In this document: positions 37,584-45,848 of the stretch, piece by piece
Layout of the letters: each line of letters starts with the position of its first letter
Position numbering within the stretch: position 1 is the first letter of the stretch
Assembly: GCF_963678195.1 (NCBI RefSeq)
Contig: NZ_OY782759.1
Span: forward strand, 124,001-188,000
Origin: an uncultured Hyphomonas sp.
Lineage (GTDB): Bacteria; Pseudomonadota; Alphaproteobacteria; Caulobacterales; Hyphomonadaceae
DNA length: 64,000 nt
Direction of reading: 5' to 3'
Program-made: the position numbers and the translations under genes
Notes under the pieces: model-generated
Seen by the model: the letters and a program-made list of their open reading frames with translations, nothing else
Told to the model about the DNA's origin: nothing
Database searches by the model: none

Positions 37584-38152
37584 CGGATACCCTGCTCTCT
37601 GCCTCCGGCCTCGGCATGATTCGGGGCGAACGGGTATTGTTCACCGGCGTCGGCCTGTCGGTGGCGCCGGGCGAAAGCCTCGTCCTGCGCGGCTCCAACG
37701 GCGCGGGCAAGACGACCCTGCTGCGAATTCTGGCAGGGCTGACCCGGCCGGAAGCCGGCAAAGTGACCCGCAACGGCCTGCATCACTGGTTCGCACACCG
37801 CGAAGGCCTGAAGCCGCATGAGACCCCGCGTACACATATTGGACTCTGGGCAAAAGCCTGGGGCTCGGATGCCGATCTGGACTCAGTGCTCGCCCGGATG
37901 GGCCTGAAACGCCCAGCCGATGTGCCTGCGCGCTATCTTTCTGCCGGACAGCGCCGGCGCACGGCCCTTGGCCGCCTCCTGCTGGAAAAGCGGCCGATCT
38001 GGATGCTGGACGAGCCTTACACCGCGCTCGACGCCGAAGGACGCGAGCTGGTGCTCGAACTGATCGAGGATCACCTGAAATCCGGCGGCGGTGTGGTTGC
38101 GGCGATCCATGGCGAATCCGGCTTCGTCCCCTCGAATGAGGTCGTGTTGTGA
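37580..38152 (+). CDS. ccmA: heme exporter ATP-binding protein CcmA
   Basis: ABC ATPase of cytochrome c maturation system I, 190 residues; with CcmB, CcmC and CcmD it releases holo-CcmE. Walker A GSNGAGKTT, signature YLSAGQRRRTALG and Walker B PIWMLDEPYTALD are clear. The start is taken as GTG 37580, overlapping the leader ORF stop; GTG 37568 is possible. Overlaps ccmB by four bases. Confidence 0.92.
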   Translation: MTDTLLSASGLGMIRGERVLFTGVGLSVAPGESLVLRGSNGAGKTTLLRILAGLTRPEAGKVTRNGLHHWFAHREGLKPHETPRTHIGLWAKAWGSDADLDSVLARMGLKRPADVPARYLSAGQRRRTALGRLLLEKRPIWMLDEPYTALDAEGRELVLELIEDHLKSGGGVVAAIHGESGFVPSNEVVL

Positions 38153-38814
38153 GGCCCGCGCCGATCCTCTCCGCTTTCCGGCAGGCGCTGGGCGAAGCGT
38201 GGGCTGGCGGGGCAGGCGCGCTGCTGCCACTTGGCTTTTTTGCGGGCGCTGCCGTGCTCGTGCCGCTCGGTATCGGGACGGACCCGCAGACGCTGCGCGC
38301 GGTCGGGCCGGGCATTCTCTGGGTTGCGCTTGCGCTCTCCAGCCTCGTCACGCTGGAACGGATCTTTCAGGCGGATACAGAAGACGGCGCGCTGGACCTG
38401 TGGCTGCAGACGGGCGCCCCCGCCTCCGCGATTGCCGCGGCCAAGACGTTTGCGCACTGGCTGGCCGCGGGCCTGCCGCTGGCGCTGCTTTCCCCGCTCC
38501 TTGCGCTGATGTTTCAGGCCGAAGCCTCCGCTGACCTCCTGCGCAATGCGGCGCTCTACGCCCTTGGCGGCCTCGCCTTCTATTTCTGGGGCGGTGTCGG
38601 CGCAGCCCTGTCAGCGACGGTGCGGCGTGGCGGCCTGTTGATCAGCCTTATCGCCCTGCCATTGTACGTGCCGACAGCCATTTTCGGAGCGCTCTCCATG
38701 ACCCAAAGCCCCGGCAGCGAAAGCGCGCCCCTGTTTCTGGCCGCCTCCACCCTGTTCGCGCTGGCCGTCGCGCCATTCGCCATGGCTGCAGCCTTGCGCT
38801 TGGCGGCAGACTGA
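38149..38814 (+). CDS. ccmB: heme exporter membrane protein CcmB
   Basis: 221-residue polytopic inner-membrane subunit with about six hydrophobic segments. The GTG start overlaps the ccmA stop (GTGA). AWAGGAGALLPLGFFAGAAVLVPLGIG and the FQADTEDGALDLWLQTGAP loop are typical CcmB features. Confidence 0.94.
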   Translation: MRPAPILSAFRQALGEAWAGGAGALLPLGFFAGAAVLVPLGIGTDPQTLRAVGPGILWVALALSSLVTLERIFQADTEDGALDLWLQTGAPASAIAAAKTFAHWLAAGLPLALLSPLLALMFQAEASADLLRNAALYALGGLAFYFWGGVGAALSATVRRGGLLISLIALPLYVPTAIFGALSMTQSPGSESAPLFLAASTLFALAVAPFAMAAALRLAAD

Positions 38815-38834
38815 GGGAGCGGTATCGCAAGTCC

Positions 38835-39566
38835 ATGTTTTCCTGGTTCGCAAACCCCCTCCGTTTCATGCGCCTGTCGAACTGGCTGGCGCCGCTTTGC
38901 TATGCGCTCGCCGTGCTGCTGATCGGCTGGGGCCTGTGGCAAGGCCTCTGGGTCGTGCCCAAAGACGAATATCAGGGCGGGGACATCATGCGCGTGATGT
39001 TCCTGCACGTCCCTGCCGCCTGGCTCGCCATGGCAAGCTACATGGCGATGGCGGTGATGAGCTTCATCTGGTTCATCTGGCGCCATGAAGTGGCCGACAT
39101 CGCGGCGAAATCCATCGCCCCGCTGGGCGCAGTCTGGACCGCGATTTGCCTGGCCACCGGATCGATCTGGGGCAAGCCGACCTGGGGCACGTGGTGGCAA
39201 TGGGATGACGCACGGATGATGTCGGTCCTGTTCATGTTCTTCCTCTTCCTCGGCTATATGGCGCTGCGCGCCTCTATGGACACACGCCAGAAAGCGGCCC
39301 GCGCCGGCGCGATCCTCGCCATGGTGGGCGCGATCAATGTGCCGCTGATCAAATTCTCCGTGGACCTCTTCACCTCGCTACATCAGGATTCGAGCGTCAT
39401 CACCGCAGACGGACCGAAAATGGCCGCCGTCTATCTCTGGCCCCTGCTGGCCAGCGGCCTGGGCCACACGCTGCTCTTTGCCGGCCTCACGCAGACGCTC
39501 ATGCGCGCCGAGATCTGGGACCGGCGCACCGCACAGGCCAATGCAAAACTTATGGCGGAGGGCTGA
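38835..39566 (+). CDS. ccmC: heme ligand-exchange protein CcmC
   Basis: 243-residue inner-membrane protein with six transmembrane helices; it loads heme onto CcmE. The periplasmic tryptophan-rich heme motif WGTWWQWDDARM is intact, and the flanking histidines (FLHVPAAW; SLHQDSS) are in the expected loops. The third gene of ccmABCDG. Confidence 0.96.
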   Translation: MFSWFANPLRFMRLSNWLAPLCYALAVLLIGWGLWQGLWVVPKDEYQGGDIMRVMFLHVPAAWLAMASYMAMAVMSFIWFIWRHEVADIAAKSIAPLGAVWTAICLATGSIWGKPTWGTWWQWDDARMMSVLFMFFLFLGYMALRASMDTRQKAARAGAILAMVGAINVPLIKFSVDLFTSLHQDSSVITADGPKMAAVYLWPLLASGLGHTLLFAGLTQTLMRAEIWDRRTAQANAKLMAEG

Positions 39567-39572
39567 GCAATC

Positions 39573-39737
39573 ATGCTGCCGGATTTCGACAAGAATGCCG
39601 TCTTCATCTGGGCCTGTTATGGCATCGGCGCTGTCAGCCTGGGCCTGACCATCCTGATCGTCACCCTGCGGGCGAAAGCTTCGCAGGCAAAAATGCAGCG
39701 GGCCGAAGCGCGCCTGCGCGGAGATGACGCAGCATGA
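39573..39737 (+). CDS. ccmD: cytochrome c maturation small membrane protein CcmD
   Basis: 54 residues: MLPDFDKNAVFIWACYGIGA, one transmembrane helix (about 11-32), then a cationic coiled tail. Position between ccmC and ccmG, size and topology identify CcmD, which stabilises the CcmABC complex and helps release holo-CcmE. Six bases separate it from ccmC and it overlaps ccmG by four (ATGA). Confidence 0.92.
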   Translation: MLPDFDKNAVFIWACYGIGAVSLGLTILIVTLRAKASQAKMQRAEARLRGDDAA

Positions 39738-40255
39738 AACGCTGGCTCGCTGCCATTCCGGTCACTGCACTCGTCCTGTTTGCGGGCCTGGCCGGATGGG
39801 AACTCAGCCATCCGGCGAAAGGCGATTTCGAGCGCGTCTCCCGCACGGCGCCGGACCGGAGCTTCGAACGGCTGGAAGGCGGCACGCTGAGCTTCGCGCC
39901 CACCCCGACCGGGGACACGATCGCCGTGAACCTGTTTGCAAGCTGGTGTGCACCCTGCGAAGCGGAACATCCGCGTCTGACAGCGCTGGCGAAAGCCCAT
40001 CCGGGGCAGGTTTATGGGGTATTGTACAAGGATACACCGGCCAATGGACGGAAATTCCTGGACGAACTTGGCAATCCGTATGCCGATATCGTTCTGGATC
40101 CGGATGGTCAGGGCGGTCTGGACTTCGGCCTGACAGGTGTGCCGGAAACCTTTGTGATCTCAGCCGATGGCGAGATTCTGGAGCATATTGCCGGGCCGCT
40201 GGATGCGGACGCGGTGAAACGGGTGGGCGAGGCGCTCAGCGCACCCCGCCCCTGA
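39734..40255 (+). CDS. ccmG: thiol:disulfide oxidoreductase CcmG/DsbE
   Basis: 173-residue membrane-anchored periplasmic thioredoxin that keeps the apocytochrome CXXCH thiols reduced. N-terminal anchor at 4-22, active site WCAPC (Cys72, Cys75), and cis-proline region TGVPETFVI. Last gene of the ccm group here; ccmE, ccmF and ccmH are elsewhere. Confidence 0.95.
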   Translation: MKRWLAAIPVTALVLFAGLAGWELSHPAKGDFERVSRTAPDRSFERLEGGTLSFAPTPTGDTIAVNLFASWCAPCEAEHPRLTALAKAHPGQVYGVLYKDTPANGRKFLDELGNPYADIVLDPDGQGGLDFGLTGVPETFVISADGEILEHIAGPLDADAVKRVGEALSAPRP

Positions 40256-40270
40256 ACCCTTTAAGCCAGA

Positions 40271-40978
40271 TTACTTCTTCTTGGCTTTACGAGCGGCCGG
40301 CTTCTTGGCCGGTGCTTTTTTCACGGCCGGTGCTTTTGCAGCAGCAGCGGCTTTCTTCGGTGCAGCCTTTTTAGGAGCGGCTTTTTTCGGCGCGGCCTTC
40401 TTGGCGGCCGGTTTTGCGGCAGCTTTCTTCGGTGCGGCGGCCTTTTTGGCAGCTGGCTTCTTGGCCGGTGCTTTTTTCGCAGCAGGTGCTTTCTTGGCCG
40501 GAGCCTTCTTCGGAGCAGCAGCCTTCGGCGCAGCTTTCGGAGCCGGGGCCGGCTTGGCTTCTTCTTCGGTCAGGCCGACGAGGCCGGACATCAGGGCGTC
40601 CTGCTTCACTTTCGCGAGGCCGGAGAAGAGGGCAGCGTCAGCAGCCTGAACCGCCGGAAGGGCCTTATCCAGGGCTTTCTTGCCTTTTGCCGTCAGAGAG
40701 ACAGACTTGGCACGGGCGTCGGTTTTCGAAGCAGCACGCTTGATCAGACCGCTGGTTTCCATACGGGCGACCATGTCTGCGAGGGTCGAACGGTCGATAC
40801 CGGTGGCATTGACGAGATCCGACTGGCTGGCGCCTTCATTTCCGTCCAGGGCTGCGAGCAGCGAGAACTGGCGCAGCGTGATGCCGGCGGAGCGGAGCGC
40901 TTTGGCGCTGTGGTTTGCAGCAGCCTGCTGAGCACGGTGCAGCAGGTGGCTTGGCGAAGCGTTGAGATTGAATGACAT
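40271..40978 (-). CDS. MarR-family regulator with histone H1-like Lys/Ala/Pro tail
   Basis: 235 residues in two unlike parts. Residues 1-140 form a MarR-type winged helix (ITLRQFSLLAALDGNEGASQ, the recognition helix IDRSTLADMVARMETSGLIK, then the wing). Residues 141-235 are low-complexity, made only of Ala, Lys and Pro apart from one Val and one Arg, with recurring PKKAA and AKKAP units like eukaryotic H1 tails and bacterial H1-like proteins (AlgP, HctB). The tail should bind DNA without sequence specificity. Preceded by AAAGG 9 bases upstream; convergent with ccmG. Confidence 0.88.
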   Translation of the reverse strand: MSFNLNASPSHLLHRAQQAAANHSAKALRSAGITLRQFSLLAALDGNEGASQSDLVNATGIDRSTLADMVARMETSGLIKRAASKTDARAKSVSLTAKGKKALDKALPAVQAADAALFSGLAKVKQDALMSGLVGLTEEEAKPAPAPKAAPKAAAPKKAPAKKAPAAKKAPAKKPAAKKAAAPKKAAAKPAAKKAAPKKAAPKKAAPKKAAAAAKAPAVKKAPAKKPAARKAKKK

Positions 40979-41102
40979 ATTGGTTTACCTTTCGAGGGAT
41001 GACTTAACTAGTTCGGCGGCCGACCCATCCACAAGCCCCCTAAAGCAGAGGCCCGTGTGCGGATCAATACCCCCCTCTTAAACCGCGATTGGATAACAAC
41101 AG

Positions 41103-41654
41103 ATGACGGATCAATTATCGAATCCTTTCATTTCGCCCCTTTTTCACATGGAAATACCCCCAGGAGACGAAAAAATGCGGCGTGTTTGCGCCCATTGCCG
41201 GTTTATTGACTATGTGAACCCCAAAATCGTCGCAGGGTCGGTTGTGACCAGAGATGACCGGATTTTGCTCTGCCGGCGAGCAATCGAGCCCCGAAAAGGT
41301 TACTGGACCCTCCCCGCCGGATTCATGGAAGAAGGCGAAACAGTCGAGGAAGGTGCACGGAGGGAAGCCCAGGAAGAAGCGTGCGCGGATATCCGGATCC
41401 AACAGTTACTCGCCGTTTACTCTGTTCCCCGCATCGCACAGGTTCAGGTCATGTTCCGGGCGGAGCTGATGTCTGACATTGCCGCCGGGCCGGAGAGTGA
41501 GGAAGTCGGATTATTCGCCTGGAAGGATATCCCATGGTCGGAACTCGCCTTTCCGACTGTCATCTGGGCGCTGACCCATTATGCGGAAACCCGGCACCTG
41601 CCCGCCTTCCCGCCCTTCGCCAACCCTCCGGGAACTGAAAAGCTCACCCATTAG
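41103..41654 (+). CDS. Nudix hydrolase
   Basis: 183-residue pyrophosphohydrolase with the Nudix box G-x5-E-x7-R-E-x2-E-E (GFMEEGETVEEGARREAQEEAC; the last glycine is Cys). An N-terminal C-x-x-C (VCAHC) starts a zinc-ribbon-like region as in the family often annotated as ADP-ribose or NADH pyrophosphatase-like, though the second cysteine pair is missing. Three starts are possible: ATG 41103, 41148 (MEIPPGDEK, which resembles homologue N-termini) and 41175 (preceded by AGGAGA). Substrate unknown. Confidence 0.87.
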   Translation: MTDQLSNPFISPLFHMEIPPGDEKMRRVCAHCRFIDYVNPKIVAGSVVTRDDRILLCRRAIEPRKGYWTLPAGFMEEGETVEEGARREAQEEACADIRIQQLLAVYSVPRIAQVQVMFRAELMSDIAAGPESEEVGLFAWKDIPWSELAFPTVIWALTHYAETRHLPAFPPFANPPGTEKLTH

Positions 41655-41659
41655 GCGAG

Positions 41660-42319
41660 TCAGCGCTCGTCAGGGTGCGTCTGCATATGCTTCAGGGTAT
41701 AGGGCGTGTTCGCAAGGGCGAACACAAAGCCGATGACGATATTGCCCATCTTCCAGTTCGCCCAGGCAGCCTCACCAAAGGCCTGCCACACCACGATGTT
41801 CCATATCGCCATTGCAATAAAGTATAGGCCCCAACGGATCGCCAGCACACGCCAGGCATAGTCCGGCAGATGAAAAAGCTCGTTGAACAGCATTTTCCAG
41901 ATATTGCGGCCAACGGCGAGGCCGCCGAAAATCGCGCCGGCAAACATCAGATTGATAATGGTGGGTTTCAGAAAGAGCAGCAGCTTGGAATGAAACGCGA
42001 TGCCCAGAACGCCGAAAACACCGATCAGGCTTGAGGAAACCAGCAGGAATGGCGGAATCTTCTGCTTACGGATCAGTTTCATGCCGATCACGGCAGCCGT
42101 TGCCACAATGAGGACACCCGTGGCCCAGAAGAGCGCGTTTTCCTTGGAAAACAGCCCCTCCTCGGGAAAGCGCAGCATGACATTATAGATGACAATGAAG
42201 GCCAGCGTCGGGCCGAGTTCGGTCCAGATTCCCCCGGCACGTGCGGCAGCGTCCTTGACGTTCGCCTGCTGCGGGTCATCGTCCGGGTGGGTCGCGGTCT
42301 TCTGATCAAACTCGGTCAT
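41660..42319 (-). CDS. yciB: YciB/IspZ-type inner-membrane septation protein
   Basis: 219-residue inner-membrane protein with about five to six hydrophobic segments and a hydrophilic N-terminal 35 residues. LGPTLAFIVIYNVMLRF, FLKPTIINLMFAGAIFGGL and WRVLAIRWGLYFIAMAIWNI are standard for YciB/IspZ, linked to cell envelope and septum synthesis. Start supported by AGGAAG seven bases upstream; in-frame ATGs upstream are not credible. Lies in the ccm-to-ftsY region where Caulobacterales usually carry it. Confidence 0.93.
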   Translation of the reverse strand: MTEFDQKTATHPDDDPQQANVKDAAARAGGIWTELGPTLAFIVIYNVMLRFPEEGLFSKENALFWATGVLIVATAAVIGMKLIRKQKIPPFLLVSSSLIGVFGVLGIAFHSKLLLFLKPTIINLMFAGAIFGGLAVGRNIWKMLFNELFHLPDYAWRVLAIRWGLYFIAMAIWNIVVWQAFGEAAWANWKMGNIVIGFVFALANTPYTLKHMQTHPDER

Positions 42320-42394
42320 GTACTTCCTACGCACCATCCGTGCTTGCGGTTTTGTTAAAACCGCTGTCGCACGAAAAATCACAAACAGCGAGTC

Positions 42395-43261
42395 TCACAC
42401 TGCGCCGGCCTGCATCAGGACCAGACCGGTGGCGAGAACCGAGGCTGCGACGATGCGCCGGGCACCGAAACTCTCTTTCAGGAACACGGCCGCCATGACG
42501 GCTGCGAAGACGACAGAGGTTTCCCGCAGGGCCGTCACCATGGCGGCATCTGTCATCGTATAGGCAAAGATCGCCATGCCATAAGACAGGCACCCGACGA
42601 TGCCGCCAATCACACCGGAGCGGAGCTGTGGGCGGATCGTCTGCATGTACCGTCCACGCCGCTGCCAGAGGAAGACGAGCGTAACGCCGACCCAGTCGAC
42701 CACGAAGAGAATGATGACGAAGGTCATCGGGTGCGGCATCGCCCGCGCTGCGCGCGTGTCACTCACAGCATAAAGTCCGATCCCGACCGCCGTCAGCACG
42801 GCCCAGAACAGAGCCCGCCGGTCGAGGCTGCGCCCTTCCCGCGTCGCAGCGGTCGGGAGGGCAAAGAAGAGAATGGCAAAGGACGCACAGAACAGGCCGA
42901 TCTGCTGCATGGGCGCGAGATGCTCCTGCAACAGGAATGTCGCGAAGACCGCTGTGGCAAGCGGCCCAAGCCCGCGCATCACCGGATAGACGAGCGAAAG
43001 ATCGCCCCGGTGCATCGCCCGGATCAGGCAGCCCTGGTAAAACCAGTGTGACACCATGGAGATGCCCAAAAGCGGCCAGGTGCTCACAGGCGGCATCGGA
43101 AAGACAAATGCAAAAGGCAGGACGATCAGCGCCGCGGTGACCTGAACGATCATCCGGCCGGTCAGGATGTCGCCGCCGCCTTTGACCAGGACATTGGTGG
43201 TCGCCAGCGTGATCGCCGACATGAGGCAGAGCGCAATAGGGAGGATTTCATAGACAGGCAT
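42395..43261 (-). CDS. EamA/DMT-superfamily transporter
   Basis: 288-residue inner-membrane protein with ten predicted helices in two EamA repeats (about 1-135 and 150-285). Small-metabolite exporters of this group cannot be assigned by sequence. Motifs include YPVMRGLGPLATAVFATFLLQE in repeat one and TALRETSVVFAAVMAAVFLKE in repeat two, the classical drug/metabolite helix-9 signature. Single gene, 75 bases upstream of yciB on the same strand. Confidence 0.9.
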   Translation of the reverse strand: MPVYEILPIALCLMSAITLATTNVLVKGGGDILTGRMIVQVTAALIVLPFAFVFPMPPVSTWPLLGISMVSHWFYQGCLIRAMHRGDLSLVYPVMRGLGPLATAVFATFLLQEHLAPMQQIGLFCASFAILFFALPTAATREGRSLDRRALFWAVLTAVGIGLYAVSDTRAARAMPHPMTFVIILFVVDWVGVTLVFLWQRRGRYMQTIRPQLRSGVIGGIVGCLSYGMAIFAYTMTDAAMVTALRETSVVFAAVMAAVFLKESFGARRIVAASVLATGLVLMQAGAV

Positions 43262-43394
43262 GTCATTCCGGGAGGCAGCAGGAAGGCCCGTCTCATGCCC
43301 GAGTTTCCGAACCCTTTAAACTGCTGACGCGCGGTCAGGCTTTCTCCTGTCCGGCTGCTCTGGCATCCTTCCGGAAAAGATAACGGAGGAAACC

Positions 43395-45134
43395 ATGGCG
43401 ACGAGCGATCTGATTATCCGCGGCGGGACAATCGTGGACGGCACAGGCGCTGCACCATTCGAAGGCGATGTGGCGGTCTCCGGCGGCCAGATCACAGCCA
43501 TCGGCAAGGTTTCCGGCAAGGGCATCGAGGAGATTGACGCACGCGGACAGGTCATCACGCCCGGCTTTGTCGACATTCATACCCACTATGACGGCCAGGC
43601 GGCCTGGGGCGAAGCGATCAGCCCTTCCTCCCTTCATGGCTGCACGACTGTGATCATGGGCAATTGCGGCGTCGGCTTCGCGCCCTGCCGCCCGGAAGAC
43701 CATGACCGGCTGATCCGCCTGATGGAGGGCGTGGAGGACATCCCCTTCCCCGTCCTCTCCGAAGGCCTGCCCTGGAGCTGGGAGAGTTTCCCGGACTATC
43801 TGGATTTTCTCTCCAGCCGCCGGTTCGATACCGACATCGGCGCCCAGCTGCCGCACGCCGCCCTGCGCGTTTATGTGATGGGCGAGCGCGGCGCGAACCG
43901 CGAAGACGCGACCGCCGAAGACATCGCCGCCATGAAGCAGCTGGCGAAAGAGGCCGTGATGGCCGGGGCGCTGGGCTTCTCCACCTCCCGTACCCTGAAC
44001 CATCGCACGTCCGACGGCCAACCAACGCCGACGCTGACGGCCAGCGAGACCGAACTGATCGGCATAGCGGAAGGCCTGAAGGAAGCGGGCCGCGGCGTGT
44101 TGCAGTTCGTGTCCGACTTCAATGATCCGCAGAAAGAAGCCGCCATGCTGCGCCGGATCGTTGAAGAATCCGGACGGCCGTTATCCGTCTCCCTCGCTCA
44201 GGCCGATGTTGCGCCGGAAGGCTGGCGCGCCCTGCTCAGCGCGATTGAGGCAGCCATGAATGACGGCCTTCCGATGCGGGCACAGGTGGCGCCGCGCCCC
44301 GTAGGCGTACTGCTCGGCCTTGAACTGACAATGAACCCGTTCAGCGCCCACCCGTCCTATGCGGCGATTGCCAAACAGCCGCTGGCCGAACGGGTTGCCG
44401 CCCTGCGCGACCCGGCCTTTCGGGAGAAGCTGCTGTCGGAAGAACCGGCCTCGGACAATCCGTTCCTGAAAGTCATGCTGCGCAGCTTCGGTAAGATGTT
44501 CCAGCTGCGTGACCCGGTGAATTACGAGCCCGGCCCGGAAAGCACGCTGGAATATATGGCCAATGCGCGCGGGATCAGCCCGGAAGAGATGGCCCTCGAC
44601 CTGATGCTGGAGCGCGACGGGCGCGGCGTGCTCTATCTCCCCTTCCTCAATTACTCGCAGGGGTCGCTCGAACCCATCCGCGCGATGATGGAGAGCCCGG
44701 CCACCCTGCCCGGCCTGTCCGACGGCGGGGCGCATGTCGGCATGATCTGCGACGGTTCCTTCACCACGACGATGCTGACCCATTGGGCACGCGACCGCCA
44801 GCGCGGGCCGAAACTGCCGATCGAGTACCTGGTGAAGCGCCAAACGCAGGACACGGCCCAGTGGATGGGCCTGCACGACCGCGGCGTGATCGCACCCGGC
44901 TACCGCGCGGACCTCAACGTGATCGATGTCGCGAACCTGAAACTCCACCTGCCGGAAGTTCAGTATGACCTGCCTGCAGGCGGACGCCGCCTGATGCAAC
45001 GCGCCTCCGGCTACACCGCGACGATCCTTAAAGGCGAGATCACGCACCGGGATGGCGACCCGACCGGCGCAAAGCCAGGCCGGATGGTCCGCGGGGCGCA
45101 GGCCCTTCAGACCGCGGCCATCGCGGCGGAGTAG
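43395..45134 (+). CDS. N-acyl-D-amino-acid deacylase family amidohydrolase
   Basis: 579-residue metal-dependent amidohydrolase. Beta-sandwich ends flank a TIM barrel with the binuclear site motif DIHTHYDGQAAW and a late GLSDGGAHVGMICD; TVIMGNCGVGFAPCRPED matches D-aminoacylases closely. No signal peptide, so cytoplasmic. It probably cleaves N-acylated D-amino acids or related amides, though several homologues act on other substrates. CGGAGG lies 7 bases upstream of the start. Confidence 0.85.
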   Translation: MATSDLIIRGGTIVDGTGAAPFEGDVAVSGGQITAIGKVSGKGIEEIDARGQVITPGFVDIHTHYDGQAAWGEAISPSSLHGCTTVIMGNCGVGFAPCRPEDHDRLIRLMEGVEDIPFPVLSEGLPWSWESFPDYLDFLSSRRFDTDIGAQLPHAALRVYVMGERGANREDATAEDIAAMKQLAKEAVMAGALGFSTSRTLNHRTSDGQPTPTLTASETELIGIAEGLKEAGRGVLQFVSDFNDPQKEAAMLRRIVEESGRPLSVSLAQADVAPEGWRALLSAIEAAMNDGLPMRAQVAPRPVGVLLGLELTMNPFSAHPSYAAIAKQPLAERVAALRDPAFREKLLSEEPASDNPFLKVMLRSFGKMFQLRDPVNYEPGPESTLEYMANARGISPEEMALDLMLERDGRGVLYLPFLNYSQGSLEPIRAMMESPATLPGLSDGGAHVGMICDGSFTTTMLTHWARDRQRGPKLPIEYLVKRQTQDTAQWMGLHDRGVIAPGYRADLNVIDVANLKLHLPEVQYDLPAGGRRLMQRASGYTATILKGEITHRDGDPTGAKPGRMVRGAQALQTAAIAAE

Positions 45135-45140
45135 ACCTTT

Positions 45141-45202
45141 GTAAAGGGTGCTTGACAAAGTAAAGTGTGCTTGTCATATTGTCAGGGTAACTTGACAAAA
45201 GG
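45141..45202 (+). promoter_or_regulatory. promoter and repeated operator of the membrane protein/XRE pair
   Basis: A promoter TTGACA (45152-45157), 17-base spacer, CATATT (45175-45180). Overlapping it are two imperfect 17-base direct repeats, GTAAAGGGTGCTTGACA (45141-45157) and GTAAAGTGTGCTTGTCA (45160-45176, two mismatches), and a third half-copy GTAACTTGACA (45187-45197). The TTGACA/TTGTCA cores are spaced 19 and 21 bases apart, roughly two helical turns. The second core also makes inverted repeats with its neighbours. This layout suits repression by the XRE protein of the same operon. Confidence 0.6.
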
Positions 45203-45211
45203 ACCTGACTC

Positions 45212-45619
45212 ATGGCCCAGACACGTGGCTTCCGCACGGCCAATCGCCGCTACAGATTCCTCTTCTGGACAATGATGGGCATCTATGTGGCTGTGGTTCT
45301 GGGGGCGAAATTCTTCATTGATGGCGAATCCGCGCCGACATGGCTGAATGCCGCGTGCGCCATCGCAGCCACGCTGCCGATCTTCGGAACGCTTTATGCC
45401 ATCCGCCGCCAGACCGATGAGACGGATGAATATACGCGCATGCGCTATATGAAAGCCCTGCGCGATGCCGGACTTATCACCTGCGGCGTGATCTTCCTGT
45501 TCGGCTTCCTGCAGATTTTCGATGTGGTCGGCAGTCTCGACGTGTTCTGGTTCGGGCCGCTTTTCTTCTTTGCCTTCGGCCTGGCCCGCCTTCCGGAATG
45601 CCTTGGCCGGACGGTGTAG
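45212..45619 (+). CDS. four-TM membrane protein paired with XRE regulator
   Basis: 135 residues with hydrophobic helices at about 15-35, 44-63, 84-104 and 108-125; a short charged loop (RRQTDETDEYTRMRYMKALRD) lies between helices 2 and 3. Function unknown. Such small membrane proteins often precede a Cro/CI-type regulator, as here, with eight bases to the next start. AAAAGGACC precedes the ATG. Confidence 0.85.
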   Translation: MAQTRGFRTANRRYRFLFWTMMGIYVAVVLGAKFFIDGESAPTWLNAACAIAATLPIFGTLYAIRRQTDETDEYTRMRYMKALRDAGLITCGVIFLFGFLQIFDVVGSLDVFWFGPLFFFAFGLARLPECLGRTV

Positions 45620-45627
45620 GGCTGGGT

Positions 45628-45843
45628 ATGAAGAACATTCTCCGCATTCTGCGTTCAGAAAAGGGATGGAGCCAGGCCGAACTGGCCGACCGGCTCGACG
45701 TCTCCCGCCAGTCCGTAAACGCCATCGAGACCGGGAAGTATGACCCGTCCCTGCCGCTGGCCTTCGCCATCGCCCGCCTGTTCGGGCGCAGCATTGAGGA
45801 AATCTTCGATGATGAGGCCGAGATTGCCGAAGCGGCCGAATAA
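45628..45843 (+). CDS. XRE/Cro-type transcriptional regulator
   Basis: 71 residues, essentially one helix-turn-helix domain: MKNILRILRSEKGWSQAELA, the recognition helix region DVSRQSVNAIETGKYDPSLP, then an acidic C-terminus. The S-x-Q-A-E-L-A / S-R-Q-S-V-N pattern matches small YozG-like regulators that act on their own operon. Co-transcribed with the membrane protein upstream. Confidence 0.92.
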   Translation: MKNILRILRSEKGWSQAELADRLDVSRQSVNAIETGKYDPSLPLAFAIARLFGRSIEEIFDDEAEIAEAAE

Positions 45844-45848
45844 GCGAC

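Noticed and set aside
41070-41095. CtrA-like site (TTAA-N7-TTGG) between the MarR and Nudix genes.
   Set aside because: Only one half matches TTAA; the second half does not, so it is not supported.
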